Shown in pieces: positions 8,118-16,634 of a DNA stretch of 43,181 nt. Position numbers and translations under genes: made by a program. Source of the stretch: Candidatus Poseidonia sp. GTDB taxonomy: Archaea > Thermoplasmatota > Poseidoniia > Poseidoniales > Poseidoniaceae. The stretch spans positions 1 through 43,181 of the forward strand of contig JAUREO010000012.1 of the NCBI GenBank assembly GCA_030827365.1, in the 5' to 3' direction. A model generated the notes under the pieces. It had not been told where the DNA came from and searched no databases. It saw only the letters and a program-made list of their open reading frames with translations. Positions within the stretch are counted from its first letter, which is position 1, and each line of letters begins with the position of its first letter.

Positions 8118-9119
8118 ATGGAAGCAGCATTTCAAAACGACGCTATGCCGGGTCGAACCCAAGACCTCATCGCGACAGTTTCAGCCATTTCCAACAGTTT
8201 GATGAATGAAGTAAGTAAAGTCATCATTGGAAAAAACGAAAATCTACGCCGAGTGACCGTTGGTATTCTATCAAACGGAAACATGCTTCTTGAAGACTTT
8301 CCTGGTTTAGCAAAAACACTTCTCGCAAACACATTTGCCCGTTCCCTCGGATGTAAATTCAAGCGTGTTCAATTCACGCCCGACCTTTTGCCCTCCGACA
8401 TCATGGGGACATACATGTACGACCAAAAATCTGGTGAATTCAAATTAAGAGCGGGTCCATTGTTTTCAAACATCCTCCTCGCTGACGAAATAAACCGTGC
8501 CCCTCCTAAGACACAAGCGGCTCTACTTGAGGCAATGGAAGAAAAGCAAGTGACGATTGAAGGTATCACACACAAACTGCCGGCACCTTTCGTTGTGCTA
8601 GCAACACAAAACCCAATTGAGCAAGAAGGTACATATCCGCTTCCTGAGGCTCAAATGGACCGATTCCTCATGAAAATGAGCATGGGCTATCCAGACCGAG
8701 CAGAAGAAAAGGCTATCCTTGCCCGTCGAAAGTTAAGAGGGAAAGACCAACACGATGTTGAACAAGTCACGTCGCCAAAGAAGGTTGTCGCTATGCAAAA
8801 GGCACTTGAAACTGTTCATGTCGACCCTGCAATACTTTCGTACATTGTTGAAATTGTTCAACGAACACGTGAAGACCACCGTGTCATCAACGGTGCATCT
8901 CCTCGTGCAAGTCAAGCATTGTTCAAAACTGGCCGAGCCGCTGCTGCTATTGCTGGCCGAAACTACGTTATTCCAGACGACATCAAGGGAATTGCACTTC
9001 AAATCATTTCCCACAGAATCAACATGAAGCCTGAAGCAAAAATTAGAGGCATAACTGGAATGCACATCGTTCGAAAAATCCTTTCCGAAGTACCTGTACC
9101 AGTCATCCAACCTGCATGA
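8118..9119 (+). CDS. MoxR-family AAA+ ATPase
   Basis: AAA+ ATPase of the MoxR family (333 residues), chaperone-like proteins that usually act with VWA or DUF58 partners to mature protein complexes. Walker A is EDFPGLAKT (about residues 60-68), Walker B LLADEINRAPPKTQAALLEA (about 120-139), sensor 1 VLATQNPIEQEGTYPLPEAQ with the arginine-finger region MDRFLMK after it, and sensor 2 GASPRASQAL. All catalytic features are present. No DUF58, VWA or transglutaminase gene, the usual partners, is next to it; instead a ParA-like ATPase follows 71 bases downstream on the same strand. It has its own TATA-like box. Its client is therefore unknown. Confidence 0.93.
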   Translation: MEAAFQNDAMPGRTQDLIATVSAISNSLMNEVSKVIIGKNENLRRVTVGILSNGNMLLEDFPGLAKTLLANTFARSLGCKFKRVQFTPDLLPSDIMGTYMYDQKSGEFKLRAGPLFSNILLADEINRAPPKTQAALLEAMEEKQVTIEGITHKLPAPFVVLATQNPIEQEGTYPLPEAQMDRFLMKMSMGYPDRAEEKAILARRKLRGKDQHDVEQVTSPKKVVAMQKALETVHVDPAILSYIVEIVQRTREDHRVINGASPRASQALFKTGRAAAAIAGRNYVIPDDIKGIALQIISHRINMKPEAKIRGITGMHIVRKILSEVPVPVIQPA

Positions 9120-9190
9120 GTTTGACTTAACGAACACTCGCATTCAAAGAGGAGAACTGATGTCCTCTGTTTGCTCGGAGTTGATGTGTC

Positions 9191-10150
9191 GTGAACCCTT
9201 ACAAAATGGTTATTGCGGTCGCAAACCAGAAGGGCGGATGTGCCAAAACGACCACAGCTGTAAATGTGGCAGCAGCATTAGCAAAAGGCTCGAGAAAGCA
9301 AGGTCTACCACCAGCAAAAGTTCTCTTAATTGATTTGGATCCTCAAGGTAATTGTGCCACCTCCTTTGGTGTGGAGAAGAAGAAAATCAAGAAAACAGCC
9401 TATGACCTTCTAACCAATGATTCAGGGGAAAACCTACCCCTCATGGAAGAATATTTGCTCCATCCAGAAGAATTGACGTCGGCCATGAAAGAAGCGTGGA
9501 GCATGCGAAATGGAGGAAAAGAGGCCCCAGATTCAATTCATGCAGGCCACCTTTACCTCCTTCCAAGTGACATTCATCTTTCAGGTGCTGAAATCGAACT
9601 TTCACATAAAATTGGACGAGAAACTCGCCTGAAAGAGTCCCTTCAACCTATTATCGATGAATTTGACTACATCATTATCGATACTCCTCCCTCACTTGGT
9701 CTACTTTCTATCAATGCAATGTGTGCAGCAAATTGGGTTTTTGTGCCAGTTCAAGCTGAATATTACGCCCTTGAAGGTTTTAGTATGTTGATGAATTCGA
9801 TTAAAATGATTCAACGTAGAATCAACAAGAATTTGAAAATCTTTGGAGTTGTCATGACAATGGTCGACCCAAGGTCAAAATTGAGTCGATTTGTATGCGA
9901 CCAAGTAAGTACAAAGATGCCGAACAAAGTATTCAATACCACGATTCGTCGACTCGCAAAGGTTGCTGAAGCGCCGTGGAGTGGTGCACCTACCGTTATT
10001 TTGAACAAACCCTCGACAGCGGGTTCTGGTGCTGGAAGTATGGAATATTGGACATTATCCAAGGAAATCCATAAGCGTGTTAATGAAATTCGTCGAGAAT
10101 TTGGCATCAATGAAACGCCAAGATTGCGAATGGAACGAAAAATTCGTTGA
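9191..10150 (+). CDS. ParA/MinD-type P-loop ATPase
   Basis: A 319-residue ParA-like ATPase. The deviant Walker A motif KGGCAKTT (residues 14-21) has the signature lysine K14; Walker A' is VLLIDLDPQGNCATSFGVEK and Walker B is YIIIDTPPSLGLLSINAM. Such ATPases bind DNA as ATP dimers and position plasmids, chromosomes or protein clusters. The protein has a normal length and a longer C-terminal tail with basic residues (RLRMERKIR). The GTG at 9191 is taken; an ATG at 9206 (MVIAVANQKGG) is equally possible. No ParB-type CTPase gene is nearby, but a small RHH-like DNA-binding protein follows 98 bases downstream on the same strand, as in ParA/ParG-like modules. Confidence 0.93.
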   Translation: MNPYKMVIAVANQKGGCAKTTTAVNVAAALAKGSRKQGLPPAKVLLIDLDPQGNCATSFGVEKKKIKKTAYDLLTNDSGENLPLMEEYLLHPEELTSAMKEAWSMRNGGKEAPDSIHAGHLYLLPSDIHLSGAEIELSHKIGRETRLKESLQPIIDEFDYIIIDTPPSLGLLSINAMCAANWVFVPVQAEYYALEGFSMLMNSIKMIQRRINKNLKIFGVVMTMVDPRSKLSRFVCDQVSTKMPNKVFNTTIRRLAKVAEAPWSGAPTVILNKPSTAGSGAGSMEYWTLSKEIHKRVNEIRREFGINETPRLRMERKIR

Positions 10151-10197
10151 TGGAAAGAAACAATTTGTCTCAAAAAGGGCATCTTTTCCTTACGGTT

Positions 10198-10231
10198 GTT
10201 CGGTTAGGTTAAGTATAGTAAATGACCGAAC
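10198..10231. promoter_or_regulatory. Operator-like inverted repeat around a TATA box
   Basis: GTTCGGT (10198-10204) is repeated in reverse complement as ACCGAAC (10225-10231), with the TATA-like AAGTATAGTA (10211-10220) centred between the arms and the RHH-like gene starting 17 bases downstream. A protein bound there would block TBP, so autoregulation by the RHH-like product is the natural inference. Confidence 0.5.
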
Positions 10232-10248
10232 TTCCACGAGGATGAACA

Positions 10249-10491
10249 ATGACTGCTGAAGGAATGACTTCTGTGAGCGTTAGTTATGAGATTCGAAGGC
10301 AACTTAACACTATTCGAACGACGAGTGGGCATCGAAGTGTGAACGATTTACTTGAAGATATGATTCGTACGTATAAGATGCTCAAACTACGAGGTGAAAT
10401 CGACAAGTTGCAATCTCGAATCAAAGAGCACCTTGATATCGATGTTCATCATTTAGCAGAACGTCTCAATATGTCTCCATTCAAGGTGTGA
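10249..10491 (+). CDS. Small ribbon-helix-helix-like DNA-binding protein
   Basis: An 80-residue protein. Residues 7-40 (TSVSVSYEIRRQLNTIRT, then GHRSVNDLLEDMIRTY) follow the ribbon-helix-helix layout: a short beta strand with alternating residues, helix 1, a G-H-x-S turn, and helix 2, as in VapB-type antitoxins and small partition proteins. The second half (residues 45-78) is a helical stretch, possibly a dimer or partner contact. The start ATG at 10249 is supported by AGGATGAAC upstream. The TATA box lies inside an inverted repeat, which suggests autoregulation. It could be the DNA-binding partner of the upstream ParA-like ATPase or an antitoxin-like regulator; the next gene does not look like a PIN or RelE toxin. 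Confidence 0.7.
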   Translation: MTAEGMTSVSVSYEIRRQLNTIRTTSGHRSVNDLLEDMIRTYKMLKLRGEIDKLQSRIKEHLDIDVHHLAERLNMSPFKV

Positions 10492-10494
10492 ACA

Positions 10495-10746
10495 ATGGAT
10501 TGGCGACCACGAGGCTACGAAATTTCCGCAAAGGGTCTCGTTTGTGCTTTGTGCGATTCATCAACAGACGAACACAAGATGTTGATGGCTGCAACAAACG
10601 GTTCCATTGAACTCTTTGCACGCAAGAATTCGTGGAATGCTTTTTTGTGGTTGATGATGAATACGCTCAAAGTCGATGGAAAACCGGTCTATTCCCCTCA
10701 AGAACTCGGGGCACTCAAGGATTCTCTTCCCATTGTGTGGGTTTAA
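10495..10746 (+). CDS. Uncharacterised 83-residue protein in the ParA/RHH module
   Basis: A short protein I do not recognise. It starts 3 bases after the RHH-like gene, whose last codons supply the AAGGTG ribosome binding site, so the two are translated together. It has one CALC pair (residues 18-21), an aromatic-rich middle (SWNAFLWLMMNTLK) and a C-terminal end PIVWV. It lacks a signal peptide, and the middle segment is too short and mixed for a confident membrane helix. Its last 4 bases overlap the stop of the convergent surface-protein gene at 10743. Length and tight coupling suggest a small partner of the RHH-like protein; function is unknown. Confidence 0.65.
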   Translation: MDWRPRGYEISAKGLVCALCDSSTDEHKMLMAATNGSIELFARKNSWNAFLWLMMNTLKVDGKPVYSPQELGALKDSLPIVWV

Positions 10747-13133
10747 TTTCGTTGATTTTTATCAAGCCACTCTTGGCCATACCACTGCCATTGGTCCATC
10801 GTCCAGCCTTCAGGCAATCCCGATGCAGGGAGGGCTGGCCCGGTATTTTGGGACACGGGTTTGACACCCGCAAGCTCCTCAATGCTCGATTCATCACCGT
10901 ATGCAAACTCAGAAGATTCTGTTGCTTGCTTTTCGGCATCATTATCGATGCTGTCATCTTCTGGTTGCTCTTCAAATTTAAAGTCCTCAATTTGGTCATC
11001 CCAATCCCCATCCGAAACCACACCACCAATTGCAGAGAGTCCAGCCTTTCCTTCAAGAGCCTCAAGTGCAGTGTTTTTACTCGCAATCGAAAAGTCAGTA
11101 TAAGATTTGGATGGGTCCAATGTAGTTTTCTTTGATTGCATTTTAGCAAAAACGACAATAAAGACGGTCAAGACCAAGAAAATGATTGCACCATATGTTG
11201 CAACTTCTTTGATGAGTTCTGATTGAGCATCCGACCCTGAAGGGTTTGGGTTTTCTTGTTCGTACTTCCATTGCCCATACGGCAACGCATATGTGTTCTC
11301 ATCCAAACTATTTCGGTAGGCTTGATACTCTGGGTCATTCCATGCCACACAAACATCCGTTGTGTCGTTTTTATTGGCTAAACAAAAATGCTGTTCGGTT
11401 TGAATATTGGCTCTTGTATCATCATAATCTGAATTTCGGCCTACACCATCACCGTCCAAATCGACTTGTTCGCTGGGGTCGCTGTCCATGTTTAATGATT
11501 CAGAACGGTCGTTGTAACCATCGCCGTCTTTGTCAACACACCCGTACATTGTAATGGTTTCAAAGCCAAGCGGATGGCTTTCATTGAATGAAATCGCTTT
11601 TGTGCTGTTTCCTGCTTCCCAAGAACATGCGTCCGGCTTTTCTCCGTCCTGTTCATCACCATAGCCGTCCCCGTCTCCATCCTCCCATTGCGTTGGATTG
11701 AATGGTAATGCGTCGGCCCCATCGCTCTCGGACCAGTTTTCATCTGGGTCGGAATATCCATCGAGATCCGAATCCACACAACCATATCTATCTTCACTGG
11801 AAAAACCTCGTACATTGACACATGCGTCCGGTCGGTAACCGTCGGGGTTATCTCCGTAGGCATCGCCATCAGCATTGGCCCATTGTGATGCTATCTCTGG
11901 GAATGCATCTCCATCTTGCCCATCAGGATTATCGCCATAGCCGTCCAAATCTGAATCCATCCATTGGTCAGGATTGTTCGGGAATTCATCTGGGTTTTCC
12001 CCAAATGGGTTGTCACCGTAGCCATCACCATCGATGTCACTGTTTTGTGTTGCATCGTATGGGAATGCGTCAGGGTTGTTTCCATTTGCATTATCACCAT
12101 AGCCATCATCATCGGAATCAAGCCATTGCGTTGGGTCAAATGGGAAGGCGTCAATCGTGTTGTGGTATGAATCCTCATCGGAATCAATGTCAAAAAACCT
12201 TAACCTGGTCTCTGATGATGTTGTAGAAATGACATAAATTTCACCAGTATATTCAATTCGTAGATTAAGAACATCTCCCGAGGCAATTACCGATCTCTCA
12301 ACACTCATAGTATCTCCGTTGATGATAGCAACTCTGCCTTGTTTTGCACCTATGCCATAATGAGTGTTGTTGAATGGACGAATAGCGAGAATATCATGAG
12401 AATGGCCGAGAGATAAGCTTTCGACTGCCCAGGACTGGTTATCGTACCGATAGAAATTTGCATTTGCGTCGCCAACCAAGACACGGCCCAGTTGGTCTTC
12501 GCCAATTGAACTGATGTAGCCACCTGCATCAGTAAGCGTCTCAAGTAAAATGCCATCTTGACTGTAGATGTACGTTTTGGAATCGAATGAGCCAACCGCA
12601 ATTTTCCCGTCTGATAAAACATCAAATGCACTAATTCCTGCATTGATCATTTGGGTCACAATACCCGTTGATTGATTACCTGAATACTCATCAACTCTTC
12701 GAAGACCAGCAAAATATGCTAACCAAATATCGCCTTCTGTATCCCAATCTGCATCGTTGACGGGGTCAGAGGTCTCGATTGAATAGACCATTGAAACGGT
12801 GTCTAAACGAAACACAAAGACGCCGTCATCGTGGCAAGCTAAGACGAGGAGTTGATTTGAATCGATTCTGGCAGCGTTGATGGTTGCATTGAAGTCATAA
12901 AACCAAGATAGTTGCAAGGTGCCGAACGAGAATGTACTCAAACTTAGGTTTCCACTTTTAGAAAGGGTGACAACATCACCGTTATTCAAATTCTCCCATA
13001 GCAAATATTTTTCATCGTAAGTTTGAGTCAACCCGGCATCGATGAGTGAAACTTGTGCGCTTGTTGGAAGCGTTGCCATAGGGGCAAGGAGTAGGACAAC
13101 GAAGAGGAGGGAAATTCTCAATCGATGCATCAT
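10743..13133 (-). CDS. Surface protein: predicted beta-propeller, thrombospondin type 3-like repeats, membrane anchor
   Basis: A 796-residue exported protein. Residues 1-26 form a signal peptide (RISLLFVVLLLAPMATLPTSA, cut probably after TSA). Residues 28-310 have repeating strands (GKIAVGSFDSKTYIYSQDG, GRVLVGDANANFYRYD) that fit a beta-propeller. Residues about 314-561 contain tandem Asp-rich units of about 26 residues of the form DSDLDGYGDN..G..PDAFP, the thrombospondin type 3 calcium-binding pattern. A membrane helix follows at about 643-663 (YGAIIFLVLTVFIVVFAK), then an acidic cytoplasmic tail ending in EGWTMDQWQWYGQEWLDKNQ. Similar WxxxQW..YG..WL endings occur in related marine archaeal membrane proteins as I recall. 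It lies 39 bases downstream of the coiled-coil gene on the same strand. Probable ligand-binding envelope protein; ligand unknown. Confidence 0.88.
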   Translation of the reverse strand: MMHRLRISLLFVVLLLAPMATLPTSAQVSLIDAGLTQTYDEKYLLWENLNNGDVVTLSKSGNLSLSTFSFGTLQLSWFYDFNATINAARIDSNQLLVLACHDDGVFVFRLDTVSMVYSIETSDPVNDADWDTEGDIWLAYFAGLRRVDEYSGNQSTGIVTQMINAGISAFDVLSDGKIAVGSFDSKTYIYSQDGILLETLTDAGGYISSIGEDQLGRVLVGDANANFYRYDNQSWAVESLSLGHSHDILAIRPFNNTHYGIGAKQGRVAIINGDTMSVERSVIASGDVLNLRIEYTGEIYVISTTSSETRLRFFDIDSDEDSYHNTIDAFPFDPTQWLDSDDDGYGDNANGNNPDAFPYDATQNSDIDGDGYGDNPFGENPDEFPNNPDQWMDSDLDGYGDNPDGQDGDAFPEIASQWANADGDAYGDNPDGYRPDACVNVRGFSSEDRYGCVDSDLDGYSDPDENWSESDGADALPFNPTQWEDGDGDGYGDEQDGEKPDACSWEAGNSTKAISFNESHPLGFETITMYGCVDKDGDGYNDRSESLNMDSDPSEQVDLDGDGVGRNSDYDDTRANIQTEQHFCLANKNDTTDVCVAWNDPEYQAYRNSLDENTYALPYGQWKYEQENPNPSGSDAQSELIKEVATYGAIIFLVLTVFIVVFAKMQSKKTTLDPSKSYTDFSIASKNTALEALEGKAGLSAIGGVVSDGDWDDQIEDFKFEEQPEDDSIDNDAEKQATESSEFAYGDESSIEELAGVKPVSQNTGPALPASGLPEGWTMDQWQWYGQEWLDKNQRN
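11450..12195 (-). repeat. Tandem repeats coding for Asp-rich thrombospondin type 3-like units
   Basis: About nine imperfect units within the surface-protein gene, most with the coded core D.D.DGYGDN. They raise many spurious antisense open frames on the plus strand (11822-12226 for example) because the Asp/Gly-rich codons lack stops in other frames. Confidence 0.75.
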
Positions 13134-13172
13134 TGAGTCGGGGAATCTCTGTGATAATTAAAATCACTCGCT

Positions 13173-15653
13173 CTATTGCTCTTCTTCCTCAACGTCATTT
13201 AGGGGCCTGAGTCGTTTTATTGGTTGAAGTTTCGCTGGTTGTAATACTCCTTTCACAGGAGTCAAAGTTGCTGTTTTTTGACTTGATTCATCCGATTCAA
13301 GCACGGGTTGAAGGGTTGGAGGCAAACGACGTAATTGGGCAGTTTGAACTTCGGCTTCAATTTCTTGTTCCAACGGTGTGAGTTTTCCAACAACAGGTCG
13401 TAGGAGCGCTATTTCTTTAGTCGTCGCTGATTCTTCAATTTCAAATGGTTCTTCTTCTATTTCCCTTTTTACTTCGGGTTCAATGTCAAGTTCTTCCAAA
13501 TCTGAACGTGGTTGCAAAACTGCTTCGTCATCATCGGTGCCAAAGACACCATCCTCACCGGGAGTTATGCTGACTTCAAGATCACCAACTGGAACTTTCA
13601 GTTCTTCAACCGGTGCTTGAACTGGTTGAATGCTTGGTTGTAATCCAGGAGTGATAGGTGTCTTGACCGCCCTCACTGGCAGAGGAATTGCACCAGCAAG
13701 TGGCTTCGAACTTGTCGATGGAGACCTCATGGCATCGAGACCTATACGAGGCTGGTCTTCTGTGGCTAAGGCACCGCGTAGAGGACGGCCAGCGGCTCCA
13801 CCTAACATGCCAGGTCTCGCACCCAAAGCGGACGGGTCAAATTGTTGAGTTGGTCCCGCTGTAGTTTGTCCAGATATCGATTGCATCCACTTTTGACGCT
13901 TGGCTGCTCTATCATCAACATCCTGTAATTCAGCAAATTCTTGTTGGCGTGCTTGAAGTTCTGCTTCATCCATGCTAATTTCGCCTTGAATTTGTTCAGT
14001 GACCGCTTCTCGCATCTTTTGTTCAGCCATTTCCTTGAAGTTGTCAATCTTCTCTGACAATCCTCGTAATCTGTCTCGGATTTCTGCTCGCTTGAGTCCA
14101 AGTTGTGCTTCGATTTCTGCACGGATTTGGGATTCTCTCTTTCGCACATCAATAAGAGCCTTGTTTCGCATAATTTCTTCTCGCTTGTCGAGTTGCCGTT
14201 CGAGTTGACTTGCAACTTCTTCTTCCTTGCGCTGTTTGAAATCTTGCAGTCGCCCCTCCATTTCAACCTCAAGAGAAAGAACTGTCTCTTCTTTGAGCAA
14301 ATCAAGATTAGTCTCATGGGTGATGCGCTCATTGCGCAGACTTGCGTCAAGTTCAGACAAGATTGCAGTCCTTGCTGCTGCTTCTCTTGCTTTGAATTCC
14401 ATTTCGAGTCGCCCAGTCCAATTCTCACGCTTGGCGGTGTACTCTTGTTCCATTTCTGATCGTATCTCTGCCTCACGCTCGAATCTAAATTGGGCCAGTC
14501 TGTGTTGAATTTCAGCTTCCTTATTCTTTTGATATGTGGCGTAATCGAGGTCATATCGTTTCTCAAATTCCTGTTCGATTTCAAGTTCCAATGTCTTTGA
14601 AATATCATCCATTGCCTTGGAAAATGTAAGATCATATTTCTGCTTCAATCTTGACTTTCGCTCTGCCATTCTTGAAGAGTAACTCTCTTCTAATTTTCCT
14701 TCAATTTCTTGACGGATTTCTTCACGACGTTTTGATAATGCTAACTCAACATCCTCTCGGAGTTTCGATTCAAGTTGTTCTGTTTCTTGACGAAGCCTCG
14801 TCTCAACTTCCTCTTGGATTTGTTGAGCGATATCTTCTTCCAACCTCAATGACCTTCGTTCAAACTCGACTTTCAAACGTGCTTCTCTTTGCTTGATCCG
14901 ATGGCGTAATTGTTGTTCGAGTCTGGTTCGGATTCCGCGTCGAAGTTGTTCTTCTCGTTCTGCGAGGCGTACAGAATGACTTTCTTCGAGTTGTAGGATT
15001 TCATTGTGTTCTATTTGTTCAAAACGGGAGTTCATCTCTTGCTCGATGTCTTTTTCGATTTCCTTCAGTCTCGATTGCAACTTTGAATTGTATTCCATCG
15101 CTATTTTTTGTTTTTGAAGTTCGATTCGTTGATCAAATTCTTCTTGGAGTTGTTGCTCCATTTGTTGTTTTAATTCAACTTTTCTTTCTTCAAGCCGACG
15201 TTGCTGTTCAACCTCGTGCTTTTCCCTCAACGCTTCGGATTGACGAGTGACTCTAAGTTTTAATTCGTCCCTCATTTGTTGTTCAGTCCGTGCTAGGGCT
15301 TCTCTCTCCATCGATTGGAGTTCTTGTTCCATTTGATTTCTTAATTCTGTTTCCAAACTGGAAAGTGTCATCTCATGTTGCTGCTCAAGGTCTGCAACCA
15401 TCGCCTCTTGAAGTGCAAACACTCGTTCAGAAATTGCTTGTTGACGAAGTCTACGTTCTCGTCGCAAATCTGCTCTCAAATTCTCTTCATTTCGAAATCG
15501 TGCTTGTCTGTCGACTGCCTGGTCTATCGATGTACTTGAAGCACTTGTAAACTTTGAACGAAGTGAAGATAACGACGACATCGACGTTGAGTTTTGCTTT
15601 GTTGGAGCAATGATTTCATCACTTGCATTATTGCTCTCGCTCATCTCCGTCAA
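13173..15653 (-). CDS. Long coiled-coil protein, cytoplasmic
   Basis: An 826-residue protein with no signal peptide. Residues about 45-600 are almost pure charged helix, rich in Glu, Arg, Gln and Lys with no proline, predicted long coiled coil or single alpha helix. An internal repeat is visible: LEESHSVRLAEREEQLRR (from residue 222) recurs as LEESYSSRMAERKSRLKQ (from residue 321), exactly 99 residues later, which equals nine hendecads. The tail (600-826) is proline-rich and acidic, includes TPGEDGVFGTDDDEAV, a Ca-loop-like string, and short LxP-type repeats (LRPVVGKLTP, LTPVKGVLQPAKLQP). It is not SMC: there are no ATPase heads. Between PssA and the surface protein on the same strand. Possible cytoskeletal or scaffold role is inference only. 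Confidence 0.85.
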   Translation of the reverse strand: MTEMSESNNASDEIIAPTKQNSTSMSSLSSLRSKFTSASSTSIDQAVDRQARFRNEENLRADLRRERRLRQQAISERVFALQEAMVADLEQQHEMTLSSLETELRNQMEQELQSMEREALARTEQQMRDELKLRVTRQSEALREKHEVEQQRRLEERKVELKQQMEQQLQEEFDQRIELQKQKIAMEYNSKLQSRLKEIEKDIEQEMNSRFEQIEHNEILQLEESHSVRLAEREEQLRRGIRTRLEQQLRHRIKQREARLKVEFERRSLRLEEDIAQQIQEEVETRLRQETEQLESKLREDVELALSKRREEIRQEIEGKLEESYSSRMAERKSRLKQKYDLTFSKAMDDISKTLELEIEQEFEKRYDLDYATYQKNKEAEIQHRLAQFRFEREAEIRSEMEQEYTAKRENWTGRLEMEFKAREAAARTAILSELDASLRNERITHETNLDLLKEETVLSLEVEMEGRLQDFKQRKEEEVASQLERQLDKREEIMRNKALIDVRKRESQIRAEIEAQLGLKRAEIRDRLRGLSEKIDNFKEMAEQKMREAVTEQIQGEISMDEAELQARQQEFAELQDVDDRAAKRQKWMQSISGQTTAGPTQQFDPSALGARPGMLGGAAGRPLRGALATEDQPRIGLDAMRSPSTSSKPLAGAIPLPVRAVKTPITPGLQPSIQPVQAPVEELKVPVGDLEVSITPGEDGVFGTDDDEAVLQPRSDLEELDIEPEVKREIEEEPFEIEESATTKEIALLRPVVGKLTPLEQEIEAEVQTAQLRRLPPTLQPVLESDESSQKTATLTPVKGVLQPAKLQPIKRLRPLNDVEEEEQ

Positions 15654-15752
15654 CTCCCATCAAGATGATTATGCACTCATCATCATACATAAGGAACGCG
15701 ATGAAATTTTGGCATGGTTGGCTTTTTTTGGAGGCACGGATTCTCATCCAAA

Positions 15753-16625
15753 CTACTGTTCCGAAGCATCGAGTTCAACCGAGGGAGGTTGGGGTTTGAC
15801 CACATAGTATATACAAAGTAAAAATGAACCAAAAAACAACCAACCCGTACGTCCTAAATTTTCAGAATCCAATGCTGTGTCCGACAAACCAGTGAGAATG
15901 AGGGCCGTCACAATACCAATGAGTAGCAACAACATTTGTAGGATGGAGAGTTTCATATCAAGTCCGCCCTTTAATTTTGAAAGTCTTCGATCAGAAATCA
16001 TGAGGACACCAGAAAAAAACATGACTGGCAAAATAAGGAAATCGAAGTATGGGTGCTTGTTGCATGTAGTGCTGCACCAACCATGGTCAATAAGGTCTGG
16101 ACCAATGCCCATCACGGGCTGAAGCCAAATGAGGCCTGAGGCACTCATGAGAATCATTGCATTTCCAGGGGAAGAAAGTCCGTTAAAGTAAGGCAAATTG
16201 CTACCTTCTTCATATTGAAATCGAGCCAAACGAAGCATGCCTGTTGCAATAACCCAACATCCAACGATCGCCAATGAAATGGTCCATAATGGGGCAGCTT
16301 CTCCCCAACGACCAAACATGATGAACATCATCAATGCTGGAGCAACGCAAAATGAAAGGGAATCAGACATTATATCGAGACTTCCGCCTAACAACCTTTT
16401 CTTTGAATATTTTCGTGCTACAGGACCATCGATAATGTCGCCTATTGCGGAAAGAAAAATACAAAGCATCGATGCCCAGATAAATTTCGTTCGTAAATCA
16501 GATGAATACGGTGAGCCCAACTCTTCTACGGAGAGAATGAGGAAAAAAATCGAAGCAGTTCCCAACAGAGCATTGGACAAAGTGATATAATCTGCGATGC
16601 CAGTCATCCCGAAGGTTGTTTTCAT
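15753..16625 (-). CDS. pssA: CDP-alcohol phosphatidyltransferase (archaetidylserine synthase-like)
   Basis: Integral membrane enzyme that swaps CMP of a CDP-linked lipid for a polar alcohol. The full signature DG-x2-AR-x8-G-x3-D-x3-D is present and exact: D66 G67, A70 R71, G80, D84, D88. About seven to eight hydrophobic helices surround it over 290 residues. The phosphatidylserine/archaetidylserine synthase branch is suggested by overall layout (FCVAPALMMF after the motif and LARFQYEEG later), but inositol-phosphate or glycerol acceptors cannot be excluded. The gene starts 9 bases after the zinc-ribbon gene, which itself starts 9 bases after the HTH gene, so the three form a tight transcription unit. 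Confidence 0.9.
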   Translation of the reverse strand: MKTTFGMTGIADYITLSNALLGTASIFFLILSVEELGSPYSSDLRTKFIWASMLCIFLSAIGDIIDGPVARKYSKKRLLGGSLDIMSDSLSFCVAPALMMFIMFGRWGEAAPLWTISLAIVGCWVIATGMLRLARFQYEEGSNLPYFNGLSSPGNAMILMSASGLIWLQPVMGIGPDLIDHGWCSTTCNKHPYFDFLILPVMFFSGVLMISDRRLSKLKGGLDMKLSILQMLLLLIGIVTALILTGLSDTALDSENLGRTGWLFFGSFLLCIYYVVKPQPPSVELDASEQ

Positions 16626-16634
16626 TCTTCCACC

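Noticed and set aside
10249-10746. Toxin-antitoxin pair reading of the RHH-like and 83-residue genes
   Set aside because: The second protein shows no PIN, RelE, HEPN or MazF feature; the pair may still be regulatory, so it is kept only as an alternative.
10632-11135. 167-residue open frame on the plus strand
   Set aside because: It overlaps the 83-residue gene in another frame and the surface gene antisense; no start signal or motif.
11822-12226. 134-residue His-rich open frame on the plus strand
   Set aside because: It is the antisense of the Asp/Gly-rich repeats; its composition (His, Cys, Arg) comes from the complementary codons.
13802-14635. 277-residue open frame on the minus strand in the coiled-coil gene
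   Set aside because: It is a shifted frame of the long coiled-coil gene, low in complexity and without family resemblance.
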